DNA of 64,000 nt, taken from assembly GCA_018398815.1 (NCBI GenBank), contig CM031628.1:5095805-5159804 (forward strand), written 5' to 3'. The translations under genes were made by a program, and so were the position numbers. The notes under the pieces are model-generated. The model had not been told where the DNA came from, searched no databases, and saw only the letters and a program-made list of their open reading frames with translations. The first letter of the stretch is position 1, and each line of letters begins with the position of its first letter. This DNA is from Conus ventricosus (Eukaryota > Mollusca > Gastropoda > Neogastropoda > Conidae). Shown one piece after another: positions 49,431 through 60,220 of the stretch.

Positions 49431-49931
49431 GCTGCTCACGGGTTGCTGGTGGAGAAGAACGGAGAGGAGACTGTTGGGGTAAGTACACTCAAATTGTCTT
49501 TTAGAGTGATATGTAATAAGATGCTAATTTCTGTAACAAAGGTTATTTCCAGTTGTGATTCAGTCACTGCATGTAAGTGATGAGCATCTCCCGATGTGTG
49601 TAGCGGTGATACTGTAATGACACCAATAAACACAAAGCGGGCTGTGCATCACACTCTGGCTTAAGTCTGACAAGTCATGTGTGTCAAAACGAAAATCAAC
49701 ATAGAACATTTTATAGCGAATTATTTTTTTCCTTTAAGACAAACACTGACAAATGCATCGTCAAGGAACGTTGGTAGATCCACATCAAAAGTGTGACATC
49801 ACAACACCAACATTCCAGCCTCCATCAGATTTGATTTTAGAGCTACAAACAAAGAAAGCGCGAAGCTTTGAACTGTTAGCAAATAATTTCAGTAATATTT
49901 GACAGTGAATGGTACTTGGTGTTTGTTTCAG

Positions 49932-50060
49932 GACAAACGGGGAAAAAGACAACGACCACCTCAACTGACCGACGAGGAATACGACCGGCTGCTGGAACTG
50001 TTGTTGAAACCAGTGTCGGAGCGAGCCAAAACGGAGAAGGACGATCGGCTGTACCGCAAG
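49932..50060 (+). CDS. Integrase-gene exon (locus 2)
   Basis: Acceptor ttgtttcag, then 43 codons starting DKRGKRQRPPQLTDEEYDRL and ending DDRLYRK, phase 0 at both ends. The first residues are a basic cluster (KRGKRQR) that could be a nuclear-localisation signal, followed by a helical Leu-rich stretch. The donor is GCAAGT, so this would be a GC-AG intron, or a donor damaged by one substitution. The next exon, 57820, starts in phase 0 with AKRLHLDCAKVADLYRNEDL, which continues sensibly. The piggyBac element is inserted 31 bp into the intron. A possible extra small exon ending at 49478 (GLLVEKNGEETVG before a GTAAGT donor) has no convincing acceptor. Confidence 0.65.
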
Positions 50061-50111
50061 GCAAGTTCTGTGTGATAAATATAATTGTTAATTAACCTTT
50101 ACCGTTGAATG

Positions 50112-50381
50112 TGGGTGTGCCCACACCCAGACGCACAATAAAAGTGAAATATCTCGAAAACTCCTTTATGTATCGCTCTGAAATTTTAAGAGTTCCTCAA
50201 GAACCTTAAAGTCTTTGAACTCAGAAAATTTTATTAAAGTGTGTAAAAAAAAAAAATGACGTAATTGAGTGCATCGTTTGAAATAGTGGGAAACGACGTC
50301 ACGGGTGCTGGTACACCCATACTTTTTAAAGAGTAAAGACTCCTCCATCCCTATCCAGAGCGCACAGGTGTAGCCACACCC
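50112..50381. promoter_or_regulatory. Left subterminal palindromes (3)
   Basis: Three 16-bp sites of form GGGTG-N6-CACCC at 50113-50128, 50303-50318 and 50366-50381 (the last has AGGTG as left arm). The first extends to 8-bp arms. With the three at the right end they look like repeated binding sites, probably for the transposase or the companion protein. Confidence 0.75.
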
Positions 50382-51052
50382 AGGCGCGCAGAGAAGGCAT
50401 TGCAGTCTTCTGTGCGATCCATTTCACGCGGGGGGCTTGATGGGTGGTAGCTAATTCCCGTGGCACCGTCTGCTCAGCTGACAACACACGCACACAGTGG
50501 CAGCAGAGAAGGAAAAGGAGAGAGAGAGAAAGAGCGCATTTCGCTTCCAGCCAACACTGTACGCACGGCAGCCGCAGAAGCAGCAGATGACGTCAAAATT
50601 TCATATTTGTGTATTGACACCAAGAACCAGAAAGTACAGGTGTTAATGATTATTGGTGTGAAAAAATAAATTAAATAGATGAATAGATTAAAACGGACAA
50701 ATAGATGCTACAAACTCCTGTCAATGAAGTGTTCATTCTGTTCTGCAGGACCGATCTAACGTCATGAAAATCCCTGCAACGTTACGTGAACAAGTCGTGC
50801 ATCAGCACTTTTTCATTGGAAAGATTTACTGTGTAGCTGTTCATTTGCCTCAAGTTATGTTCATACGCTGTTTGATGCCTTTTTATGCTTGATACTACTA
50901 CATAACGGGGAGAGGGCCTTATGTCAACTGCATGGCACCTGAATGGAAAATGCCCCCCTTACATTTTGTCCACTCATGAACAGAATTAATTAGCAATAAC
51001 GATACGAATGGTTGCTTATAGCCAGCGACCGCAAGGGCCACATCAGGGTGAA

Positions 51053-51265
51053 TTAGCAATAACACCATATATCATACATGCATACAAGTATAAAGTATAC
51101 ACACACAAAATGTGCTAGCGGCAACAACGAACAACACTACACAACATACCAAACAATTAGCAATAATGTGCCGTAGTGTGGTGTGTGTTTCGTGTGTCGC
51201 GCTAGCACATTTTTGTGTGTGTATACATTATACTTATGCATGTATTAATATGTGTTGTTGTGTGT
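51053..51265. repeat. Inverted repeat of about 60-bp arms inside piggyBac
   Basis: The left arm (to about 51119) and right arm (from about 51203) share catgcata, agtata, gtatacacacacaaaa and tgtgctagcg in inverted order around a loop of about 80 bp. It could be a nested MITE or a cruciform-forming element. Confidence 0.7.
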
Positions 51266-51467
51266 CGTGTGCTGTGTTTTATTTTGCAGGTAGCAAATGT
51301 AAAAAAGTTATGTAATAAACAAAACAATGTAAGTACTTGGTGGAAAGTTTGCATCGTTTTGCTTATTGAGTCGAGCACACACTTGCAACATTGTTGACAA
51401 TAGATTTTGATGTTTTCCGATATTGGGGTACCTTTGCTTATAATTGACTCTTCTACTCCAGAGAAAC

Positions 51468-54050
51468 ATGCCACGAACCACCATGCCACGACCCAATCTG
51501 TTTGTGGCTATCAGCACCAGTCATGGAATCGATCCTGAGAATGACCTCTGTAAGTGTGTGTGTGTGTTTGCGTGCGTGCGTGCGTGTGTGTGTGCGCGCT
51601 TGCGAGTGTGTGTGCGCATGCATGTGTGTGTGAGACAAAGAGAAAGACAGACAGACACAGCTAGAGAGAAAGACATATAGACAGAGGCAGAAAGAGAGAG
51701 ATAATGTTTTATGTGCCAAATGAAAGGCCTGCAGAACAATGGTACACCCAGGCCTTGAACTAAATAAATAGACAGAAAGATGAATAAAACCATAATTAAA
51801 TAAAAAACAGTACAATATAACTTCTAAACACACACGCACACATACACACATGCTGGGGATTCATGTGCACTCATACTCACCGACACATAGATCAAATCAA
51901 AACCATATCACATGAAAACATTTTATTGACGAGATAATAGATGAGCACATTAGTACTTGTTTTCATTCTTCACCCTATAGGCACTTGAAACAATACAAAC
52001 GGCAAAATTGAAGCAAAGGTACATATTCACTCAAATGTTTATTTCCCTGATCCATGGTAAGGTGGGAATGTTAAAACATAACACAGAGACAGAGAGTTGA
52101 ATATAAGTGTGCATCTACACTGTCTAATATCAATCTTCAAATGAGTTGATTATGGAGTAGGTGAAGTGTATCTAAATTGTTTTTATTTTATTTGATGGAA
52201 TGAATAATCCCATTCACATACATGTTTGTAGAGTGCGTTGTGTTCTGACTGTTTCAGTGGAATTTGGAGGACCAAGCACCTCTGCGTCAACTGCAGATGA
52301 AGGGACCTGTGGGCCTCCTCCCATCTCCTCGGAACCTTGTTTGAGCGGGGAGGATGACACGGATGAGGAGGAGCCCCGCCCTCCTGCCGACGGGGACTCA
52401 TCCGATGAAAGCTCTGGGGAGGAGGTGGAGGAGGAGGAGTTAGAAGAAGCTACTGATGGAACCCTGTGGAAGAAAACCCCGGAGTCCCAACAAAAACACC
52501 CTCCCGAAATATCGTAAAACGCCCCCCCACCCAGATTCCAGGTTGTCAGAACGTGAACGATCCAGTGGATGCATTCAAACTGTACATAACTGACCGCATG
52601 ATTACTAATTTAGTTACGTACACAAACTTGGAGGGCTGGAGGGAGGTAGGTGACGAGTGGGTGGAAACCAATGCCATGGAAATAGAAGGGTGCATTGGCC
52701 TACTTCTGTTTCTTGGGTCCAGGGCAAAACATGGTATCCACAGAAGACCTCTGGGATTCCATATACGGGTGCTCCACTGCGAGAATATGCATGAGTAGGA
52801 GACGTTTCCAGATTCTGCTCACGCATATGCGCTTTGACGACAAAGCTACACGCAGTGCACGAAGGCGTAATGACACCTTTGCACCATTCAGGATTTCTGG
52901 GAAGATTTCATGAGGAATCTTCGCAACCACTACATCCCGGGCGCATTGCTCACCATTGACGAGCAACTTGTGCCTTTCCGAGGGCGTTGCAGTTTCCTGC
53001 AGTACTTGCCATCCAAGCCTGACCGCTACGGCATAAAGGTATTCTGGGTGGCTGATGCAGAGAGCAACTATCCTCTCTACGGTATTCCGTACCTTGGTCG
53101 GCCAGTTGGACAGGAAAGGCAAGTCAATCTTGGCCGCAACACTGTCCTCAAACTGGCAGAACCATTTTACAGGAGCGGAAGGAACGTCACTTGTGACAAC
53201 TACTTCACCGACCTCTCTCTGGCCGAGACGCTCCTGGACAATGGACTCACCATGGTTGGAACTGTCCGGGCCAACAAGCGGTTTTCTGCCTCAGTCCTTC
53301 AAGGACAAAAAACATCTTCCTCTTTATGGCTCTGACTTTGCCTACAAAGATGCAGTCACTCTGGTCAACTACCAGAGCAGGCGCACCAAGAGCACAGTGG
53401 CGCTGAGCACTATGCATAGCACAGGTGTTGTGAGAGAGGATACGTTGAAGAAGAAGCCAGAAATCATCCTGTTCTACAATGCAACAAAGGGGGCTGTGGA
53501 CACGCTGGACAAAATGGCTCATGCATTTACGGTGAAACGTAAAACGAGGCGGTGGCCAATGGTCATGTTCAGCAACATAGTGGACTTGTCCACTATTGCT
53601 GCGCGCCGCATATGGGAACTCAGGTTCCCAGGCCACTCTCTGACCCATGCTGACAGACGTGCTGCCTTCATCCGAAGCATAGCTGAGCAGATGATTCTCC
53701 CTCTCATCCAATGGCGCTTGCCAGTCACTGCCATGCAAAGGGAGCTTGCCTCAGCAGCACGCAAGTTCATTGACCATGTTGAACAGCAGGAGAGTGGTCA
53801 GCACGCATCTAGGCATGGCAGGGAGCCACAGGGCAAGAAAGTGCAGCCAGGAGGACAGAAGCGCAAACACGCCCAGGATGGCAGCACTGGCAGGAAGGCA
53901 CAAAAGCGATGCCTGTTCTGCTCCTGGAAAGCAGACAGAAAGACCATGCACACGTGCAACAAATGTGGGGACTTCATTTGCAAAGAACACATATCTGAAG
54001 TGTGTCCAGTGTGCATCCAAGTTGTCTCCAGCAGGAATGATGTGGCCTAA
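51468..54050 (+). CDS. piggyBac transposase (PGBD-like), two exons, frameshifted
   Basis: Exon 1 runs 51468-51549 (ATG after acceptor ctccag at 51461, donor T/GTAAGT). Exon 2 runs 52258-54050 (acceptor tgtttcag). The phases agree (1 and 1). Order of parts: an acidic Ser/Glu-rich N-terminus (52270-52460), the DDE_Tnp_1_7-type core, and a C-terminal cysteine-rich finger (CLFCSWKADRKTMHTCNKCG...CPVC) near 53910-54020. The three catalytic aspartates are visible: LLTIDEQLVPFRG near 52950, NVTCDNYFTD near 53190, and KGAVDTLDKM near 53490-53515. Frame changes near 52490, 52735, 52905 and 53305 interrupt the reading, so the copy is either recently dead or carries sequencing indels. The enzyme excises and inserts at TTAA. 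An upstream noncoding exon is likely because exon 1 has its own acceptor. Confidence 0.9.
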
Positions 54051-54556
54051 ACTTTGATACATCTTCAGGTTTTGCACTATGCACTGTGCTCAACGCCTTT
54101 CACGAAAAGTGCATTTGGTGGAAAGGATTACATCATTGAAGGCAAAGTCTTAGCCATTTATCTGTCACTCCATCTCTCTCCCCCCACCTCCTTCGAATGA
54201 GACTATAAACCGAAGCTCCTTGTATGAACACATTCATCTTCTTTCCTTCGCACTCATTATCACCAGCACAATTTTTCTCTCATGTGTGACACAATTTCCT
54301 AAAATCTTTTATCATCAGTCATGTATCAGTAGTGTATAAGTTCAATGCATCCACAGGGTATTGTGTTCTGACAATCAGGAACCTATGTGGGCATATAAAC
54401 AGATATGCGAGTTGGTTTTGTGGAACATGCAGTACTTCAGACAGAGAGAGAGAGGGAGAGAGAGAGAGAGCATGTATATATGTATGTCAGTATTTGTCTG
54501 TGTTCTACTATTATGCATATAATTAGTGGTATGAAATGCTATTTTATAAATGTGAT

Positions 54557-56146
54557 TTATTGAGTGCACCGCTTGCACTTCAGTGACACGGGCCTCCATG
54601 TCGCTTTGGCCAGGTCCTTCATGGTGACGTGGTAACCCTGAAACACACCAGTGTCGGCCATGTAGTGACACGCATGCAAAAAAATGCATACACAGAGCAC
54701 ACCATTCTCAGTCTTATATGTTTGCATAAGAATGATACAGTCAAAGTTGTGTATGCTCATGAGAGATGTCATTACAGTTGTATATAGACTCAGTCAACAA
54801 ATACTTATTTCCTTTGCCTTTAAATTGTCTGCCAATACATACTGTAAAAAAAAAGTTAACAGCTTTATGCATGTGAAGGGCAACAGTATCCATGACAATA
54901 TGTCTTATCTCTGGCATTACCTGGTCGATGTATTGGGCATCATATGCCCCGGCATCAGGTGGGTTGCCGAAGCGCTTGCGCACAGCCTCCCGCACCTCCT
55001 CGGGGTAGACGAGGGTGTGCTTACCCCCCGTGTTGAGTTTTGCAACAAACTGAAAAAGAAAAATGCATTCATAAGAAAAAAATGGGACAATGAGAAAGAA
55101 ACTGTGTTGCAGTATGTGTGACGTGAATGACATATTTACAGGTATGTTCACTTTTTTTTTACATATCTTAATGACAAAATTGTAACATTTCCTCGGTTGC
55201 TTCTTTTTATGCCAATCATCAAATGAATTTTCTTGCATTCTTTCACATGCATGTTTGTCACTTGTAAATGTCATTCTAGTTGAATTTCTGATGTGAGAAC
55301 CTTGATGCTTCTGCTTTTGTAGTAGGCATAAATGCAAGCTTTGTTCTGGTTCTTTTGTCTGTATGTGAACAGACATGGTTGATCACTACATCATACATGA
55401 TTTTTTATTCATATCTTTTTCAATTACTTTGAGTCTTCTTGACCATGTCATTATTGTTTGTACATAACAAAAATTATTACTGAATAAATGATATGTGAAC
55501 ATTATGAAACTTGTCTATTTTTTCTACATCCCTCTCTCTCTCTCTCTCTGTTTCTCTCTCCCCTCTGCCTGTCTCTCTCTTTGCCTATGTCTGTCTCTTT
55601 CTGCTTCTCTATCTGTCTCTCTCTATCTCTCTCTATCTGTCTGTATCTCATTCTCTCTGTGTCTCTGTTTCTGTCTCTCTATCTCCCTTCTGCATCTCCC
55701 TCTGTGTGGTGTGTGTGTGTGTGTGTGGTGTGTGTGTGTACCAAAGATGAAAAAAAATGCTTACCTTGAGGCTCCCCCACAGAGCCCTGTACACCTCCTT
55801 CCTGCTGCCACCCACATGAAACAGGATGTGGGCAAGACCCTGGGGCATAGTATATCTGAAACAAAGGTCAACATTTTCATTCAATCATATTGCTTTTCAA
55901 AGCTTACCATATAAATATTTTCAGAAATAGATGCAGTATCAACTTGATAAGCATACTGTTTACCTCATTCACTCTGCCTATCTATAAGCTAGTTCATGAA
56001 ATATAACAATACAAGAAAGACAAACAAAGCAGTTTTGATTTCATACTGGGGTCAATGGAATCATAGAAAAACAAACTACACTAAAGGCTAAGACACACAC
56101 ACACAGACGTATGCATGCAATCAAACACACATACACACATACAGAT

Positions 56147-56188
<42 letters not shown>

Positions 56189-56667
56189 CCGACACATGCA
56201 CATGCAAATATTCACACACACACAATCACACAGATGCACACACACACACACACACACACACGCACAGATCGACACATACACCTGCAAATATTCACACACA
56301 CATACACACACCACTCATGTGTAAACATGCGCTCGTGCGAACACACACTCACGCATGAAGAAAAGCGAAATTAACTTCAGTTGTCAACATATCGAGCGCT
56401 TGAATACGGGAATTTTGTGGGTGGTGGGGCCTCAATTTTACCCTTCACCGATCGGGTCTGCGGTACGAAAAGTTCGGGAAACTTTTCGTCGCATTTTTTA
56501 TAACAATCACGAGAGCTCCTAACACATAAGAACAGTCCGTAGAAATTTCATTAGCAATGCTTACGTTTTAACTTTACTGTGACAAAGGAACGTTTCGGTG
56601 ATTGTACTTACCCCAACACCTCAAAACTTTCTTTCAGCTCACACACCAAAGCATCAGCTGCAGCCAT
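54557..56667 (-). CDS. Unrecognised four-exon gene inside piggyBac (118 aa)
   Basis: Exons on the minus strand are 56667-56612, 55855-55765, 55049-54921 and 54637-54557. Donors are GGG/GTAAGT, AAG/GTAAGC and CAG/GTAATG; acceptors are ttgtttcag, ctttttcag and gtgtttcag. Phases match at all three joins (2, 0, 0), and there are no internal stops. The product starts MAAADALVCELKESFEVLG and includes LAHILFHVGGSRKEVYRALW, an EEVREAVRKRFGNPP stretch, and a Cys/Lys end (LKCKRCTQ). The composition is basic. An AATAAA signal overlaps the stop codon. I do not recognise the family. It lies wholly within the inverted repeats, transcribed toward the transposase, so it travels with the element. It may be captured cargo or an accessory factor. 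The exon model rests on splice consensus and phase agreement, not on homology. Confidence 0.72.
55530..55742. repeat. CT and TG microsatellites in intron
   Basis: tctc-rich DNA at 55531-55690 and (TG)n near 55705-55738, inside intron 2 of the minus-strand gene. Confidence 0.9.
56094..56310. repeat. CA microsatellites in intron
   Basis: (CA)n at 56148-56184 and 56236-56262 with flanking imperfect CA words, inside intron 1 of the minus-strand gene. Confidence 0.95.
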
Positions 56668-56785
56668 GCTGTCTGGTAGCACTGGAACCGGTGCTAGCAG
56701 CAACTCTCCCCTTTCACGGGAAAGGCACACCGCGGCGTTTAGCACGGGCACAGGCTGGCCCGCATTGCGGGCTGTATAATGAGTC

Positions 56786-56940
56786 TGGGTGTACGCGCAC
56801 CCACATAGCAAGGATCTTCATATGCCTGAAAAGGCTCTTTGACGAGAGTGGGTGTTTGTGCACCCGTGCGATCGCTTTAGTGATAGTTAAATTTGTGCTA
56901 TTTGACAAGCATGGGTGTGTGTGTACCCGTGCGATCGCTT
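56786..56940. promoter_or_regulatory. Right subterminal palindromes (3)
   Basis: GGGTG-N6-CACCC sites at 56787-56802 and 56850-56865, and a variant ending TACCC at 56913-56928. The last two are followed by the same GTGCGATCGCTT word. The region is also the promoter side of the minus-strand gene (start 56667). Confidence 0.75.
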
Positions 56941-57414
56941 CCGTGTAGTCAAAGTCGTGATCCGGTAAAGGTTAATGGAGCTAGATGGGTTTGAAAAGGG
57001 GGCTGGGGGGTGGGAATCAAGTACTGAAAACATGTTGCGCTATATGAGAATCAAACTGTATGGCTTCAACAAGAAAGACGTAATCCGAACGGTCAGTGAC
57101 GCGAACGTTTCATGAGGCGTTCATTCTGCAGTAAATGGGGGGAAAAAAGGCTGATTCACTGCAAGACTTGCCTTATTTCCGAAAGGAAAAAATTAGACAA
57201 CTTTAATCAGTCATACTAATGGCGGTTTGCTTCCATACACAAGCTAGGTGCAATGTTCTCTGATCCATTGTATAACAACGTGAACATACCGGCCTACTGT
57301 GAAGTTATACAACATTAGAGTTGCCCCGTTACATTCTTCCAACAAAGTTGACACCGTCTTGTGATGTTGTTTCCATGGAAACTTATAGTATTTCCATACG
57401 AAGACAGGCAGTGT

Positions 57415-57695
57415 GGGATGTGTGTGTGTGTTGTGTGCGTGCATGTGTGCGTGTATGTGTGTGTGCATGTGTGTACATGTGTGCGTGTGTGTGTGTGTGT
57501 GTATGAGCATGCGTGTGTGTGTGTATGTGGGGGCACATTTGTGTGGTGTGGGTGCGCACATTTGTGTGGTGTATTTGCGTGCGTCGGTGTGTGTTCATAT
57601 GTGTAGGTATGTGTGTGTGCACAAGCGCGTGTGTGCATGAGCGTGCATGTGTGTATGTGTGTTCGTTTGTGTGTGTGTATGTGTTTGTGTGCATC

Positions 57696-57735
<40 letters not shown>
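57415..57735. repeat. TG-rich simple sequence
   Basis: Interrupted TG/GCGTG words, ending in pure (TG)n at about 57697-57734, shortly upstream of the integrase exon. Confidence 0.95.
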
Positions 57736-57736
<1 letters not shown>

Positions 57737-57819
57737 GGAAACTAATACTTGTTTCCTCTGTATTTTCCTGTATAAGGTAAATGGATGTGAAGTGAACAGG
57801 GCTTGGTTTCCACTGACAG

Positions 57820-59157
57820 GCCAAGAGACTTCACCTGGACTGTGCTAAAGTGGCTGACCTCTACCGGAATGAGGACCTTTACAGACTGATAGCACAGGAC
57901 AGACGCATCCTGCTGCCGCCCAGGGAAGTGGACAGCTGCATCCGTTTTTACCACCAAAAAGCGCTGGGTGACGGATCGTTGAAAGTGTGGAACCTTATCA
58001 GGCTCTCTTATTTTGGCATTAGTTGGAACAGAATCAAACAGAACCTTAGCAAAGCCAAACCACATTTTCAGAGCAGTCGCGCAGTTTCTAAAAGACGTCC
58101 ACGTCACCCCGCAGCAGCTTCACAGAAAATGGAAAGGCACCAAGTGGATGTAGTTGATATAGCCAGCACAGGATGTCATCCAGGAGACAGAAGATATGTC
58201 TTGTCTGTTTTAGATTGTTTCAGTCGATTTCTTTGGCTGCGTAGTATTTCAGACAAGCGTCCTGTACAGTTGCACAAGAACTGGAGAAAATATATCATGA
58301 TTTTGGACCACCCCGCATTCTCCAAAGCGATCAGGGAAATGAGTTTAGGGGAGAAGTTGAAAAATTATGCAAAAAATTGAACATACGACTGATTCGTTGT
58401 GGACCACATCACCCAGAATCTCAGGGCAAAATAAGAAGATCACATGGTACTTGGAAGAAGAAAGTGCAAGCTCACATTCTGAGTAGGGGAAACCAAAATT
58501 GGACACAAATACTGCCACCTATACAACTCAACTATAATTCAGGGTATCATAGCTCCATACAGATGTCTCCATATGAATGTATGTTTGGCGTTAAGTCAAA
58601 TTTATTTTCCCAGTCCTCTGAAAAGGATATTTGTGATGACTTTCAGGCAGATGTGGGTGATGAGTCTGGTGCAAGTGATGTTGAAGACAGAAACGTGCAT
58701 GATGAATATTTGGCATCTCAAAATCAGAAAAATGAAACTGTAGTGTGAAGATGTTCCCATACGAGTCTGGTGCAAGTGATATTGAAGACAGAAATGTGCA
58801 TGGTAGATATACAGCGTCTCACAATTAAAAAAAAAGAAAGAAAGGGAACTACAGTGTGAAGATGTCCGTGTTCAGGCCTCACTGTTCAGCTTACAGGCAC
58901 AGCGAACTAGGGTAAAGAGACAGCTGGAAAAGTGTCCACCATATCAGTATGAGCTAGGGGAAACTGTTATTGTCAGATTAGACAGCAAGGATGAAGGTGT
59001 GAAACGAGGCAGTCCATCCTTTTCAAAACCTAGAGTCTATCAAGCTGTAGGTAGAAGCAGAGCCGAATACACATACTCTGTAGTGTTGACCTCACACAGC
59101 AGGCGAGGCGAAGTTGTTAAGGTTAGTGTAGGCAAAATCACAAACCTAACTGCATGA
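57820..59157 (+). CDS. Integrase-core exon (KRBA2/Ginger-like), damaged
   Basis: Acceptor ccactgacag, then frame starting AKRLHLDCAKVADLYRNEDL. A zinc-binding-like N-terminal part with RFYH near 57945 precedes an RNase-H-fold core: first Asp in HQVDVVDIAS (about 58140-58165), second in QSDQGNEF (about 58325-58345), then HHPESQGKIRRSHGTWKKK (58405-58470). In this family the third acidic residue normally precedes RSHGT, and here an Arg codon is present. A frameshift near 58305 separates the first two Asp blocks. A block of about 95 bp is duplicated at 58655-58750 and 58760-58860. A C-terminal part (KCPPYQYELGETVIVRLDSK, SH3-like) ends at 59157. The family assignment is from memory of KRAB-A-domain-2-like and Ginger transposon integrases; a Ty3-type origin is possible. 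It is probably nonfunctional as an enzyme. Confidence 0.7.
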
Positions 59158-59307
59158 GAAAAAAAGAAGAAAAAAATGACAAAAGAAACCCAATTATCAA
59201 GCCAACACAAACAAAATTAAGGCCACTTTTGAGCGGTTAGAAGGTATGCAATCAAAGGGCACAACCGCGTCACGAGATCAGACAAGGATTTCCATGCTTC
59301 TGTAAGA

Positions 59308-59800
59308 CGCTGCACTGCACAGGCTGGTGATAGACGGTGGTAATTCAGTGTCTTTTCTAAACGCTACACTGCACAGGCTGGTGATAGACAGTGATAATTC
59401 AGTGTCTTTTCTAAACGCTGCACTGCACAGGCTGGTGATAGACAGTGATAATTCAGTGTCTTTTCTAAACGCTGCACTGCACAGGCTGGTGATAGACAGT
59501 GATAATTCAGTGTCTTTTCTAAACGCTGCACTGCACAGGCTGGTGATAGACAGTGAAAATTCAGTGTCTTTTCTAAACGCTGCACTGCACAGGCTGGTGA
59601 TAGACAGTGAAAATTCAGTGTCTTTTCTAAACGCTGCACTGCACAGGCTGGTGATAGACAGTGATAATTCAGTGTCTTTTCTAAACGCTGCACTGCACAG
59701 GCTGGTGATAGACAGTGATAATTCAGTGTCTTTTCTAAACGCTGCACTGCACAGGCTGGTGATAGTGATAATTCAGTGTCTTTCTCCTGCACTGCACAGC
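59308..59800. repeat. 54-bp minisatellite, 9 copies
   Basis: Units contain aaacgctgcactgcacaggc and gataattcagtgtctttt. Because 54 is divisible by three, one frame is open throughout (repeat RLVIDSDNSVSFLNAALH), but there are no flanking coding features. Confidence 0.95.
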
Positions 59801-60220
59801 TTGAAGACAGGATAGTCAAAATGATGAACTGTATAGAAGAAACACTTTTAAACGTCAGAAGGGGAGATAATCGTGCTTTCTCTGGCAAACGTTAGGAAAA
59901 GGTAAAAAAACCTTTCGTCATCGCCGACTTTTCACTGAAACTTATTGGTAAGGAGGTGTTCGTGTCTTAGATGAGGCCAAGTCAGGACGGCACTTGCGGA
60001 TATACTAATTTGTATATAGCTCTGATTGGTGCTGCCAACCTGTATCAGATTGCAATCTGATATCACAGTTGTCAGTAGTTCGGATGACTCTGAACCATTT
60101 GCCAAAGACTTCAAATGGTGTTTCACTGTTGGAAGTGCACCTCGGGCAGATCTGCGAAATGCAGTACATTGCGCTGCAGCTCAGCACTCCTTGTGTGAGC
60201 ATTGTGGAGCGCTCGTTGAT
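59801..60220. other. No gene seen
   Basis: Unique sequence with a short 78-codon frame at 60026-60262 that runs into the next repeat; no motif. Confidence 0.5.

Larger units (their letters stand above)
50092..56975. mobile_element. piggyBac element with TTAA duplications
   Basis: The TTAA words at 50092-50095 and 56972-56975 flank a 6,876-bp unit (50096-56971) whose ends are perfect 9-bp inverted repeats, CCTTTACCG and CGGTAAAGG. TTAA duplication and CC-starting ends are piggyBac hallmarks. Inside are a piggyBac transposase gene on the plus strand and a four-exon gene on the minus strand. Six subterminal palindromes lie near the ends. The element sits in an intron of the integrase gene. It is larger than the 2.5 kb typical of compact piggyBac elements because of introns, microsatellites and the second gene. 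Confidence 0.92.

Noticed and set aside
49430..49478. Extra small exon before the GTAAGT donor at 49479
   Set aside because: An open frame (GLLVEKNGEETVG) and a good donor exist, but no convincing acceptor precedes it; the neighbouring exons already join in phase without it.
48869..49580. Long open frames of more than 200 codons
   Set aside because: They arise from a tandem repeat (61-67 bp units) open in all three plus frames by repetition; there is no independent coding evidence.
57315..57824. His/Thr-rich frames of up to 169 codons
   Set aside because: Translated TG/CA simple repeat with no domain.
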